From: Symsagittifera roscoffensis
Lineage: Eukaryota > Xenacoelomorpha > Acoela > Convolutidae
Length of the DNA: 64,000 bases
Direction: 5' to 3'
NCBI RefSeq assembly: GCF_963678635.1
Contig: NC_087063.1
Coordinates: forward strand, 43,602,759-43,666,758
A program made the position numbers and the translations under genes. This document shows, one piece after another, positions 11,044 to 20,955 of this stretch (the stretch's first letter is position 1; every line of letters begins with the position of its first letter). The notes under the pieces are model-generated. The model did not search any database and had not been told where the DNA came from. It was given only the letters and a program-made list of their open reading frames with translations.

Positions 11044-11772
11044 CTAGATTTGGTAAAATTTAATGTATTGATTAGTTGACCCGAAGAATGATCTTAATTC
11101 CTTTAGATTTTTTGGAATTGGGATATCTTTAATCGCTTTGGTTTTATCGATTAGTGGAGTGATTCCAGATTTCGATATTTTAAAACCGAGCCATTCGATT
11201 TCTTTTTGGAAAAATTTGCATTTCGAACTTTTAAGTGCAAAAATGTAACTGTTTAACGTTGATAAAATTTTATAAACAATTTTCTTGTGGTCAATAAAAC
11301 TTCCTTTGGAAGCGACTAAAATGTCGTCCAGGTAACAATTGGTAAAAGAAATATTTCCCATTGTTGAGTCCATGACTCTTTGAAATTCATTGGGCATATC
11401 GCCGAGTCCATAAAAACGGGTTACGAATTGATATGTGCCCGTTATATCTCCGCCTACCAGGCTAAAATTGCATTGACTGCTAGTAAAATTGTCTAACGAA
11501 AGTTGACTATATGCATTCTTTAGATCTAGATTGGTGAACCACACTTCTCCGGCGAAATTGTTGGAAATTTGAGCCGCTACATTATCCAATAATTCATGTA
11601 TGTTGGGCATCTGGTATTTTTTCTTGTAAACTTGTTTGTTGATAAGATTCGAATCTAGGGCTAACTTTATCGTATTTTCCTTTTTACAAGTGATAACTGT
11701 CGGACTAATAAATCTGTCCGCGTCGCAATTTTCTAATTTTTTGATATGTCCTTCGGATTTGAGTCTGAACAA
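11044..11772 (-). pseudogene. Reverse transcriptase domain (fragment)
   Basis: An open stretch of 242 codons. It has the RT palm pattern with LDLKNAYSQLSLD (motif A), FYGLGDMPNEFQRVMD (motif B), the catalytic box YLDD at 11323-11334 (motif C), and EWLGFKIS followed by the thumb-connection segment LRSFFGSTNQY. The sequence upstream in the same frame is open again after a TAA at 11771, so the first part of RT and the end of protease are cut off only by a stop. In an active element this enzyme copies the RNA into cDNA. Confidence 0.92.
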
Positions 11773-12320
11773 TTATGTTTTTACTGAATCCAGTAAATGT
11801 AATGGGACTCGCCTGCCTTTTAGTTGAATTGGCTTTAGTGGTTCGTGGAAGTGTGTTATTTTTGTTTGGTTTTTTATTTTTCCAATCCGAAGGAATAGTT
11901 GTTTGAAAGTCTTGGAAATCATGTCGATTTCATTCTTTTTGTCAATTGATGTAATTCAATTGATAGGATTACAGGTTTTCTTGTTGATGTGTAGTAGGTA
12001 GTATTTCTGTGAAACTTCGATTCCCATTTTTGGCAAATTGTCATTCCTTAAGATGTTTCTTTCAGGTCCTTTTGTTAGGAAGAAGTGGCATTCCTTATGA
12101 GACCATCCATTTGAGAAAACAGAAATGATTACTTTTCCAGCGATATTTATTGCATTGTTCGTAAAACCGCAATAAAGTTATTTAGTCGCTTGGTCCACTG
12201 GATATATCTTCACATAAGGATCTCGTAACTTCAACTCGTGTAGGACGTTTTGTTTAAGGAAACTCACGGGGCTAGCTGAATCCACCTGTATATTGAGAAT
12301 TACTTGGTTTTCGTTTCCTA
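11773..12320 (-). pseudogene. Aspartic protease and linker to RT (two to three premature stops)
   Basis: The active-site box reads DSAS at 12271-12282, where retroelement proteases usually have DS/TG-A. The Gly-to-Ala change at the third position is noteworthy and may be ancestral to this lineage or a decay mutation. The frame is stopped at 12178 (TAA), again around 11956 (TGA) and at 11771 (TAA), but is otherwise continuous through to RT. An ERNILRNDNLP segment resembles the ILG-x-D box at the protease C-terminus. In an active element the enzyme cleaves Gag-Pol. Confidence 0.75.
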
Positions 12321-13517
12321 GGCCGATGTTTAATAGTTTCTTCCATTCCTTTCTTTGATCTTCGTAGATAGTTTTTACGTTTAATACAGAATAATCATCG
12401 TTATCGCTCTGTTCGGACTCCGACCATGCGTTGATTACTCCACAGCATTCTCTATTAGCGCGGTCGTTATTTACATCCGGTTGTTCCGAAGGATAATTAC
12501 AATCAGTATTATTTAGAATTTGACTATCCACAATATTTACATTTTTACGGCGTGATTTACAGATTCTAGTAAAATGTCCTCGATATTTACAAGTCGCACA
12601 GGTTGTATCTTTTGCGGCGCAAACTGCCAGATGTCCTTTGGTGAAATTTCCGCCGCATTTCATACACGTGTTGTTCCTTTCGATATTTAGGATGGGTTCT
12701 GGTTGTACATTAAAATGGTTAACAGGTTTATTGGAAGGGTATCCGTTGGATTTAAAAGTACTCGTCACTTTAAGGTGGTTTGTTATTCCTTTTTCATCGA
12801 TCAAGGCCACATTTAAAGCTTCTAGTGGGGATAGAGTTTCCGTAAGAAGTTTCCGTTGGATGTCCGAGTTCTTCATATTATTGATAAATATATCTCGAAT
12901 CCACTCGTCTTCTCCTGTGGGAATGTCACATCTTTTTGCCATTTCTGCGAGTGCCCCCCAGAATTGTTCTAGCGATTCTCTGTCTCTCTGTTTTCTATTC
13001 AACAGCTTGTGTATTTCGAAGGTTATGTTTGTCTTTCTCACAAAGGCTATAGACAAATTTTCTCAAAATTCTTTGAAAGAAATTTGCGGAACTTTAAATT
13101 TCGTCAACTTTTGGGCGAATATTATCTTTCTTCGTTTCCGAGGGCCAAATAAAGTATGGACCTGAGTTTTTTGTCCGCCTCTTCTATTCTCATGCTGTTG
13201 AATTTCTTAGTTTCTGATTTTATTGAGGCCATTTCTTCATCATCGTACCTCTTTTGCTCATGGATATTCCTCTAAATGCGAGATGTTTTTTGAGAATCAG
13301 ATTCGTTTTCCGTTGGGTTTTCTAGTGTTGGAGGGAGTGGGTGATATCGTTCCGTTGGATTCAAGAGATTTTTGATATCGATTTTTTCCTTTGCGATTAT
13401 TGCTAGTTGGAATAAGTCGCTCCTTTCTTCCCAAGGAATTGTTGGGTCCACTGTGTGTCTTTGCGAGAATGAAGGTATACCTCTCACGTTTGATTCGTTA
13501 CTGTTTGACTGCGCCAT
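12321..13517 (-). pseudogene. Gag polyprotein (capsid and nucleocapsid, frameshifted)
   Basis: Gag begins at an ATG spanning the LTR/primer-binding-site junction (13517-13515). It runs in one frame to a TAG at 13272 and beyond, shifts frame around 13135, meets a TGA near 13064 and then stays open to 12178. The middle part is Lys/Glu-rich, as in retrotransposon capsids. The nucleocapsid carries two zinc-binding clusters: CMKCGGNFTKGHLAVC, an atypical spacing, and CATCKYRGHFTRIC (12559-12600), a canonical C-x2-C-x4-H-x4-C. This double pattern is usual in Mag/K02A2.6-like Ty3/gypsy groups. A Ser/Asp/Glu-rich linker leads to the protease. Confidence 0.82.
13499..13516 (-). other. Primer binding site, tRNA-Ser type (TGGCGCAGTC...)
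   Basis: In element orientation TGGCGCAGTCAAACAGTA follows the last LTR base directly. TGGCGCAGTC is the primer binding site start used by insect elements such as 17.6 and 297, assigned to tRNA-Ser. The match beyond about 10 nt was not checked. The site is also translated as codons 1-7 of gag. Confidence 0.8.
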
Positions 13518-13732
13518 GATAAAATGTTCCTTTGTTACAGCTAATTCTACTTAGTTACAGATAAAACAAGTATAAGAAGTGAATTAATCTCAAAGCTAAA
13601 ACATTAAAATAGTAAGAGAGCATTCTCACCGCCGGAGAGAATGAACATAACAAGGTCAAATCTAAACTAACCAGTTAGAGCAAATTTAAGACTAATTAAA
13701 TGAAATAAGAAAGAATGGTTTGATTCGAAGCA
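13517..13732 (-). repeat. 5' LTR of the minus-strand Ty3/gypsy element
   Basis: A 216-bp copy matching 7134-7354. In element orientation it starts TGCTTCGAATC and ends TTTTATCA. Its final base A is the first base of the gag start codon. No strong TATA box is obvious to me. Confidence 0.93.
13621..13643. promoter_or_regulatory. LTR palindrome, 5' LTR copy
   Basis: Same palindrome as 7238-7260 with one mismatch in the left arm (CATTCTCACCG against CGGAGAGAATG). Confidence 0.6.
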
Positions 13733-13737
13733 GTAAC
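13733..13737. repeat. 5-bp target site duplication, right (gtaac)
   Basis: Identical to 7129-7133. It closes the insertion footprint of the LTR element. Confidence 0.9.
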
Positions 13738-13963
13738 TGATGCATGTTTCATAAAATTTTGTTTTATGATTCTGAAAACGTCACGTAAATTATTAATAAG
13801 CAGCGAATTATGCCGCAAAATTGTTTCAAACTAAATTGAGGCAATCTAATTGGTAGTTTCAGTTATGTACCACACAAACTTTCACACTTGACGTTTGATA
13901 TTAACCAAAACTATAATTTTGTAACGTTTTCTTTAGAAAAAACAATTCGATGATGATTGTGTG

Positions 13964-14552
13964 GCAGTCGGAACAATTAGGGTTTTGCCCTGAAACACGA
14001 GCAGTTTTATTGTTCCGACGTTCGTATCGAAAGTAATGGAATACTTGTGCTCGGGGTGTTTTTTTCGTCATACAAATTTCGACTTTTTAACTAGCCATTA
14101 TTTGGCTGACTTTTTTAAAAATATCATTCAGAAGGTAATATTGTCTTGAGCTTAAATTTGAAGATTTATTTCATCTGTGATCATTTGTCGTAAAGTTATG
14201 GGGGTTAAAAGATTTCCATTTCGGCCAACTAGGTACAATTAACGCGCGATATATTTTGCGCTATTAACGCGTAAACGGAGATTTAATCCCTCTTAGAAAT
14301 CGTTCCAAGTTGGTTGAAAGAAGATAATTTGCCATAATTGATTTGTTACTAAGAGCATAATTCATCACTTTATACCTAATATGGCGTGTGAGGGGATGAT
14401 TTGCACAAAACAAAAACTCAAATTCAAGAGAAAACAAAATTTTTATTTCATTTTACTATATTTAGTTTTTTTTTATGTTAATGCTATGCTCCATAGACTT
14501 TGAAAGGAGGTCGGAACATTCAGGATTTTGCCCTGATATGAGTAGTCTTGTT
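13964..14552 (+). mobile_element. Helentron-like element (HINE) with an extra 3' terminus in front
   Basis: A lone 3' terminus (13964-14009: GCAGTCGGAACA, hairpin arms around TTTTG, GAGCAGTTTTA) abuts a full unit at 14010-14552. The unit starts TTGTTCCGAC. It contains an inner CpG-rich palindromic block (near 14241-14275, AACGCGCGATATA...CGCTATTAACGCG) and the conserved Arg-free non-coding core. It ends GTCGGAACATTC, a hairpin, then GTAGTCTTGTT. No protein is encoded. The 5' terminus GTTCCGAC reappears inverted just inside the 3' hairpin, the asymmetric inverted repeat of Helentron-associated elements such as DINE-1. Confidence 0.65.
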
Positions 14553-15378
14553 TTTTTTGCACTAGTTTAAGACATAAAAGCTGCATCATTTTCTTGAAAA
14601 TATATTATCAAATAGATTCCAGCAGAATCTCATGTTTTATATAACAAATTTCACATGAATCATAACAAGCTTCATATCAAAGTATTTACAGTAAAAAGAT
14701 CAAATAATCTGATGCTAGCCACTCTTTCTAGGATATGCCACAGGCTTTCGCCGTCACGATGCTGAGCTTAAATTAGAAGATTTGTTTCACCTGTGATCAT
14801 TTTTCGTAAAGTTATCGGGGTTAAAAGATTTCCATTTCGGCCAACTAGGTACAATTAACGCGCGATATATTTCGCGCTATTAACGCGTAAACGGAGATTT
14901 AATCCCTCTTAGAAATCGTTCCAAGTTGGTTGAAAGAAGCTATTTTGCCATAATTGATTTGTTACTAAGAGCATAATTTATCACTTTGTACCTAATATGG
15001 CGTGTGAGGGGATGATTTTCACAAAAAAAAAACTCAAATGTAAGAGAAAACAAAATTTTTATTTCATTTTACTATATTTAATTTTTTTTTATGTTATTGC
15101 TATGCTCCATAGACTTTGAAAGAAGGTCGGAACATTCAGGACTTTGCCCTGATATGACTAGTCTTGTTTTTTTTGCACTAGTTTAAGACATAAGTGCTGC
15201 ATCATTTTCTTGAAAATATATTATCAAATAGATTCCAGCAGAATCTCATGTTTTATATAACAAATTTCACATGAATCATAACAAGCTTCATATCAAAGTA
15301 TTTACAGTAAAAAGATCAAATAATCTGATGCTAGCCACTCTTTCTAGGATATGCCACAGGCCTTCGCCGTCACGATGC
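14147..15378 (+). repeat. 616-bp tandem duplication (two units)
   Basis: Units 14147-14762 and 14763-15378 are nearly identical over their full length and directly adjacent. The unit covers most of the Helentron-like element plus about 210 bp of its 3' flank (ending TTCGCCGTCACGATGC). Because the flank is duplicated along with the element, the event is a local tandem duplication and not a second transposition. The second unit lacks the first ~140 bp of the element. Confidence 0.95.
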
Positions 15379-17433
15379 TGGGCTGATAAAACAATGATTG
15401 ATCCCTAAAGATAACTGTTTATAGTTTTTGAAAAAAAATTAAGCATGAATTGGTGATTTTAAACGCACATCTGGTTTGTCTGATGTAACATCATAAAAGA
15501 ACACACTCAATAAATCTTATATTTCTCTTAATACACAGAGAAGCTTGACCGGTTTATGGTGGTTAACCTGGAAAAATAAAAACTGTGAAAATAATGCAGA
15601 GTTGCTGTTCCGGATAGCTATCCAGTTGAAATCCATGTTCTTCTTTTGTATTTTACCTGGCTAATTTGATTCACTAATGTTGATTCAGTTGTGAAAAAAA
15701 CAGCTACTTTCATTTTTGGATATGTAATTATGGCACATTGACTTTCTGACGTATCTGCAAAAATTGAATTTTATGAAAAAGGCCATAAAATCCAATTCAA
15801 GATTAGAAATTTACTCTAAAAAGAACTAATTCCCATTGATTGTCTGAGGCAAAGAGAACCGCCCTTCTCAATATAAAATTCAATAGCCAACAAAAACCAC
15901 AGCGTGACGCAAAAATTATCTTTTGTTCATTTCCTAATATATCCAGCCTCAATAACAAAACAGGTAAGTTCATAATTGAATAAATTGGCTTCAAATGAAT
16001 AACAAAGGGTATGATTTACAAATAATAGTAAGAGCCGTTAGCTTTATTGACCTTATTAAAGTGTATTTTTATAAATAAATATAAAAAAGTCCCTGTGTTG
16101 ATTCCAGTAATTTTTTGCCTTGCATTCATACTTAAATTTCCAGCTTGAGAAAAATCCATTTCTCCTCGCAAAACCATACGGTTTTGGCAAGAATGGACCT
16201 CAGGTACATTTTCTATAGGACACTTAATTGCTCGTGCCCATTTTGCCAAAGGTTTTAATCGAGCGTTTGATACTTTCACGGGAAATAGACGTAGCGCTTT
16301 TTTTCAAAAGATTTTTTTTCACGTTTTTAACGTTTTTCCTGCAAGTATTTGGGATATAGGATTGAAATTTTGCCACATGCTTGATAAAAAACGATTTAGA
16401 AGGAGCTAGCTGGCCCAAAAATCAAAAAAACTTGTTTTGAAGGCACATGGTAGTGAGTATATCATAACTAGTTTCAGAGGTGTTTTCTTCGTGGAATTAT
16501 CTTCTCAAAAAACACAAGGCGTTCTGATTTACGGGCCCAAATTGGAAGCTGATGCGCTGAACCTAACATTTAAGCCGCGGAAAAATGAAATATAGAAGAA
16601 TTGAACAGCATTCTTGATCCGGCGTCATAAAAATTTCGTATACGGACAAAACCTTGGGCTCTTGTGCCAGAAAACCGGAAAACATTTAGAGACTACAAAA
16701 TAGCTTAAAAAAATTCACAGCATCGTTCGGAGCAGTCATATTTTGTCAAAGATTTGCTTTGTTGGCTTTTTTCGATTATACATCTATAATTACCCGGTTT
16801 GACGTCTATAGAAGAAAAGTGCTTGTCATACAACTTCATATATGGCGTCTATGAAAAAAAATGTTATCATACAATTTTCATACAAATTTTCAAAGTTATT
16901 TTAAAGAGTTTTGGTACAAATGTATGGCCTACTCGACGCTTTTAAAGCTTCCTGGTCATCAAAAACTGCTTTTAATTTTTCAATGAAAAAATTGTTTATC
17001 ATACAATTTTCATATATGAAAACTTCATGATTACTATTTTTTCATATATGAAAAAAAAAATAAAAAATCGTTCAATATCATTTTTAGTTGAGTTTATTTG
17101 AAGCGAATAAGAGTTTTTGAATATTGAGAGCATTTTGACTGTCGAAATTAAAGCTTATCATATAATTTTCATATATTTTCAAGGACTCTTAATATTTAGC
17201 AGTTTTCGAAGCCAGACCAGGCAACTCAAGCACTTCTTCTGTTTGTCATTGTTCATGGCTTAAATAGGAGGTCCTGCTCATTAGTATCAGAAAAACTCCT
17301 TGCATGCTGGAGGATGCTTCCTCTGCAAGCGAGGATGTTTCCACTGCAACAACCTGTCTGAATCTAGATATGATAAACTCGCTTTTTTAGGCCTTCAAAG
17401 CAAAGTTTCCCATCTTACAATCCAGCTAACTCC
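15379..17433. other. Unassigned AT-rich DNA
   Basis: Minus-strand open frames of 60-90 codons occur at 15803-16418, the most protein-like being 16016-16279, but none has a recognisable domain. From 16780 to 17170 repeated phrases such as CTTGTCATACAACTTCATA and TATCATACAATTTTCATA occur; related phrases reappear near 22850, 23440 and 23510-23590, so this is a diverged dispersed repeat family. Confidence 0.45.
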
Positions 17434-17441
17434 ATCCAAAT

Positions 17442-17849
17442 CAGGGGCAGATTTAGGGGGGCGGACGCCCTCCCCTCCCCTCCCTCAGGGATTCGACCCC
17501 ATGCCGAAACAAAGGGTCCTCCCATTGGTACTTTTTAAGAAATCCATTTTTGGCCGACCGACCCTAAAGTTTTTCTAAGAGCGCCTTTGGCGCCAATATA
17601 TACTGACTTTGAGGGGTAGCGCGCGCCAAAAAAACGCGATTTTTTTGGTCAAAATTTTCCAAAAAGTGCCCAAAACGGCTGTTTGACTTTTTTTCATAAT
17701 TTTGTCTGTGGCGCAGAAAATTTGGCCAAAACCGCGTTTTTTTTAGAGCTTGGAAAATCAACTTGGTCGACCTAAAAAAAGGTCGACAAAATTTTCGAAA
17801 TTTTTTTGAAAATCCGCCCCCCCTTGAGAAAATCCTAGATCCGCTCCTG
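17442..17849. mobile_element. hAT-type MITE with perfect 8-bp target duplication
   Basis: A 408-bp element with inverted termini CAGGGGCAGATTTAGG and CCTAGATCCGCTCCTG (reverse complement CAGGAGCGGATCTAGG). It is flanked by perfect 8-bp duplications ATCCAAAT at 17434-17441 and 17850-17857. Eight-base duplications and CAGGGG-type ends are typical of the hAT superfamily. There is no transposase; the open frames inside are low-complexity. Inner landmarks GGCGCCAATATATACT and GAGCGCGC-type blocks recur in the copies at 47050, 49512 and 50066. Confidence 0.9.
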
Positions 17850-17857
17850 ATCCAAAT

Positions 17858-18847
17858 GGTTTTATTTAGTTTGTGACAACATTTTAACTCAACAGTTAAA
17901 GAAAAAACGACCAAATTGTGAATATATTTGTGAATTTGCTCGTTGAAATCAAAATGTTGCAACTTCTATGTTATGTTCCGTTTCTGTACATTCCAAGTCA
18001 TCCCACCTAAGCAGTCCGTTTGAATTTGTTGCATTTTATCTGGCGTTATAAAGCTGATTGACGAGTTAAAAAATAGTTGAATAAACAATTCACTTCTCGT
18101 TTTTAGAAAATTTTATCTTAATAAACTTTTTATGACATTTTCAATTTCAAAAACTTTTAAATCAAGTAAAAAAAGAAAGGTCTCATACAAGAACTGGTTG
18201 AAATCATCAAATTACAAGTTTGAGATGAAAACCTATTTTCGATGAAAACCGCTTTTGAGCCCTGATGAAAAAACGATATAACTTTTTTCTGAATGCCAGC
18301 AATCCGATGGTTTCAGTGATTTTTTCCTTCTTCTTCAAAAACTGACCACACTTCATGATGGGTAACCAATGAACATTTTTCTTTTAGTCTGTTTCATGTC
18401 TCCGCTGTTCATTTGATTTGGCTGTTATGTTTTAGCGTTTTCATTTTTCTTCTCACAGAGTTTTAAATCAACGTTGACAAAGTTGAAATCATGCAAACGA
18501 AGAAATATTTTTTCAAACACACCCAGGTTGATTCAGCTAGAGTTTAAATTTCAATTAATTGCCTATATTTGTTAAAAACTGTTTTTGCGCCCTCTCAAAA
18601 ACAATATAAGTATTTAATGGCTTTTTGTCGCAGTGGTTGTGATGCTCGGCCTGCAAGCAATTTAATTTCTTGCAGGATTATAGTGGAATATTAATTATGG
18701 GCCTAAATTTTTCAACGTTGCTTTTTCCTCACAAATGAGCACGTATCATGATGGATATCTCATCAAAGTTTTTCTTTGTAAGCTTACTCCCTTTTCAATG
18801 TAAACTCTGTTCATTTATTCAACACCAATTATAGTTTTTTTAAAGTT
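17858..18847. other. Unassigned AT-rich DNA
   Basis: No open frame of note, no repeat terminus and no recognisable signal. Confidence 0.45.
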
Positions 18848-19022
18848 TTCTCAATGAAGATTTTTTTAGTTTTTTTTAATGAAGCTCAAAGTTTTTTCAA
18901 TGAAGATTTCATTGAAGATTTGTTTTTTCAATGAAGCTCAAAGTTTTTTCACTGAAGATTTCAATGAAGATTTTTCTAGTTTTTTTTCCACTGAAGCTAA
19001 AAGTTTTTTCAATGAAGATTGT
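18848..19022 (+). repeat. Degenerate minisatellite (TCAATGAAGATTT / AATGAAGCTCAAAG units)
   Basis: Alternating phrases CAATGAAGATTT, TAGTTTTTTTT, AATGAAGCTCAAAG and TTTTTTCAATGAAG repeat about three times with a compound period near 55-65 bp. It is open in one plus frame (18879-19181), but that is a consequence of the repeat, with Phe/Ser/Glu-rich low complexity. Confidence 0.7.
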
Positions 19023-19192
19023 TCATGGAAAACGTTTTTTTTTTTGCAAAACCAGAGATGTTTTGTAGACATCCAGAAAAGATTTCTACCGTTGGTAGAA
19101 ACTTTAATCTCCTACGACCTAATCTCGCGCCCATATCACATCTATCTGTATTTCATCCAATTATGTGCGGAAGATCTTTGAAAACATAAAAC

Positions 19193-19400
19193 AAGCGACA
19201 GTTCAAACAATGAACGCAAATGCGTTGAAAGCAAAATTATGACTAATTTTTTTGATGCCATACTAAACCTTTGACGGAAATAAACTATTATGTTTGGAAC
19301 GTCTAGTCTTTGTTAACCAGACGCTGTAATTAGGCTAATGTTTGCGACCAGACCAGAGTGGAGGATTTTTAACAAGATCCCAGCTATCATTTCAGCGATT
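19193..19400 (+). repeat. Dispersed repeat R3, copy 1
   Basis: Shares with 33362-33510 the phrases GTTCAAACAATGAACGCAA / GTTCAAACGATGAATGCAA, TTTTTTTGATGCCA, GACGGAAA and TGCGACCAGA in the same order. The copies are diverged. At 33.5 kb the GCGACCAG end has been amplified into a hairpin (see 33533-33578). Confidence 0.6.
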
Positions 19401-20130
19401 TCCCCCCTCGTTCAGAGTAGATACGATACATTCAAGATCAACCAACCTACGCAGTTCGGTTGAATCTATTTCTTTTTCTCAAGTGTTTCAAAACTTATTG
19501 AAAATTTGAAACACAAGTATATAGAATGCTGAATATTTTCCGTCGCTAGAAACTCTATCAAAATCAACTATTTCTGATACTTTCGAATTACAAAAAAAAT
19601 TGAATTCATGTGTAAAATGAAATGTTTCACTCACACATGTTCTGAAATTGTCAAAATGCTGATAACAATTTCCCTCCGATTTAGAATCCTTATCGCTTAA
19701 GCGATGACTAATCAGCTACTACTTTCATTATGATGTCCAGTCACAAGCAGGGGTGTTCAGTTATCGATATAGATTATATTGCAGTTTCAAAATAGATTAT
19801 CGATATTTTTGAGCTGACAAAATAAATAATCTCCAGTATTAGTTTTGAAGCGGGAATAAGTTGTTTTTCATTTCCAATAAAATTTTAAAATCGTGCACCC
19901 CTAAGTTCTTAAAAGTTAACAAAGCTGGGGTTTAAAAAGGAAAACTAACAGTTTTTGTGCTATCGTCCACAAGAGTACGACCGATCAAACGGAGTGAATA
20001 CAGTTAAGGTCAGACAATATCAATCTAATTAAAAAAGTAAACATGCAGTCACAACATTTTTGTTTCATGGTAACTCTAATACTGTTATAGACTCTGACCA
20101 ATGCCACTTTAGCACTGATCGGATGTGAAG
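19401..20130. other. Unassigned AT-rich DNA
   Basis: No gene, transposon terminus or tandem array seen. Confidence 0.4.
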
Positions 20131-20422
20131 ATAAAATTTTAAAAAAATTTTACAATTGTTATTATTGATTTTTGGTCTTTTTAACTCTTTTGAGATTTTT
20201 TGCACATTGAAAAATGATTGCACAGTTTTTCAATGAAAAATGCTTATAAAAATTTGTTATAAACAAAAGAAAAATTCAAAATTAATGAAAGCTGTTTTTG
20301 GGTAATTTTAAAGTAGTTTCATGAGTATTTTTAATGATAAAGAGCGTTTTGACTGTCAAAAATAAGATTTTGATTTTGGTCGAAAAAAAGTGTATGATAT
20401 AATTTTCATTTTTGAAAAATGA
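20131..20422 (+). repeat. Segmental duplication block A1
   Basis: Colinear with B1 at 22922-23242 (shared ATTGATTTTTGGTCTTT, GATTTTTTGCACATT, AATGATTGCACAG). It is the left arm of a mosaic duplication whose right arm is A2/B2. In A the two arms are separated by a Helentron-like element, in B by ~350 bp of unrelated AT-rich DNA. Confidence 0.85.
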
Positions 20423-20955
20423 ACAAGACTGCTCGTATCAGGGCGAAGCCCTGAATGTTCCGACTGCCTTTTAAAATTTATGGAGCAGTAATAACATTTA
20501 AAAATTCAATGAAATATAACAAAATCAAAAAAAAATTTTTTTCTAAAATTTGAACATTTTTGTGAAAATCATCCTCCCACACGCCACACAAAGAACAAAA
20601 GGATAGATTTCGTTCCTTGTAACAAACCAATTATGGCAAATAAGCTTCTTTTAACCAACTTGGAACAATTTCTAAGACGGAATAACTCTCCGCTTACGCG
20701 TAATAGCGCGAAATATATCGCGCGTTAATTGTCCCAAATTGGCCAAAATGGCAATCTTTAAACCCCCATAACTTTACGAAAAAAGATCATAGGTGAAATA
20801 TCTTTTCAAATTTGAGCTCAGGACAACAATACGTTTCGAATGATAAAAAAAATGCCGTCAAAAATGGCTAGTTAAAAAGTCGAAATTTGTCTGAAGAAAA
20901 AAAACCCACCCCGAGCACAAATATTCCGTTACTTTCGTATCGAAAGTCGGAACAA
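20422..20955 (-). mobile_element. Helentron-like element (HINE), full unit
   Basis: On the minus strand it reads TTGTTCCGAC at 20955, the T-rich block, the core with the CpG-rich palindrome GCGCGA...TCGCGC near 20704-20724, GTCGGAACATTCAGGGC, the hairpin CAGGGC-TTCG-CCCTG, and the terminus CGAGCAGTCTTGTT at 20422. It is 534 bp and non-coding. It is a good reference copy because both termini and the hairpin are intact. Confidence 0.75.

Larger units (their letters stand above)
7134..13732 (-). mobile_element. Full-length, degenerate Ty3/gypsy LTR retrotransposon
   Basis: A 6.6-kb element on the minus strand. It is bounded by LTRs of 221 and 216 bp that start TG and end CA and by perfect gtaac target duplications. 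In its own 5'-3' direction it reads 5' LTR, tRNA-Ser-type primer binding site, Gag with two zinc-binding motifs, aspartic protease, RT, RNase H, integrase (HHCC and DDE), a Ser/Asp/Glu-rich Pol tail, polypurine tract and 3' LTR. The order RT-RNase H-integrase defines the Ty3/gypsy type. Reading frames are interrupted at least ten times, and the two LTRs differ at roughly 14 positions plus one 5-bp indel by eye, so this is an old, inactive insertion. The structural boundaries are nevertheless intact. Confidence 0.95.

Noticed and set aside
20422-20955. Classical TIR transposon for the GTTCCGAC family
   Set aside because: The inverted repeat is terminal at one end but internal at the other, followed by a hairpin and a distinct terminus, and no target duplication is seen.
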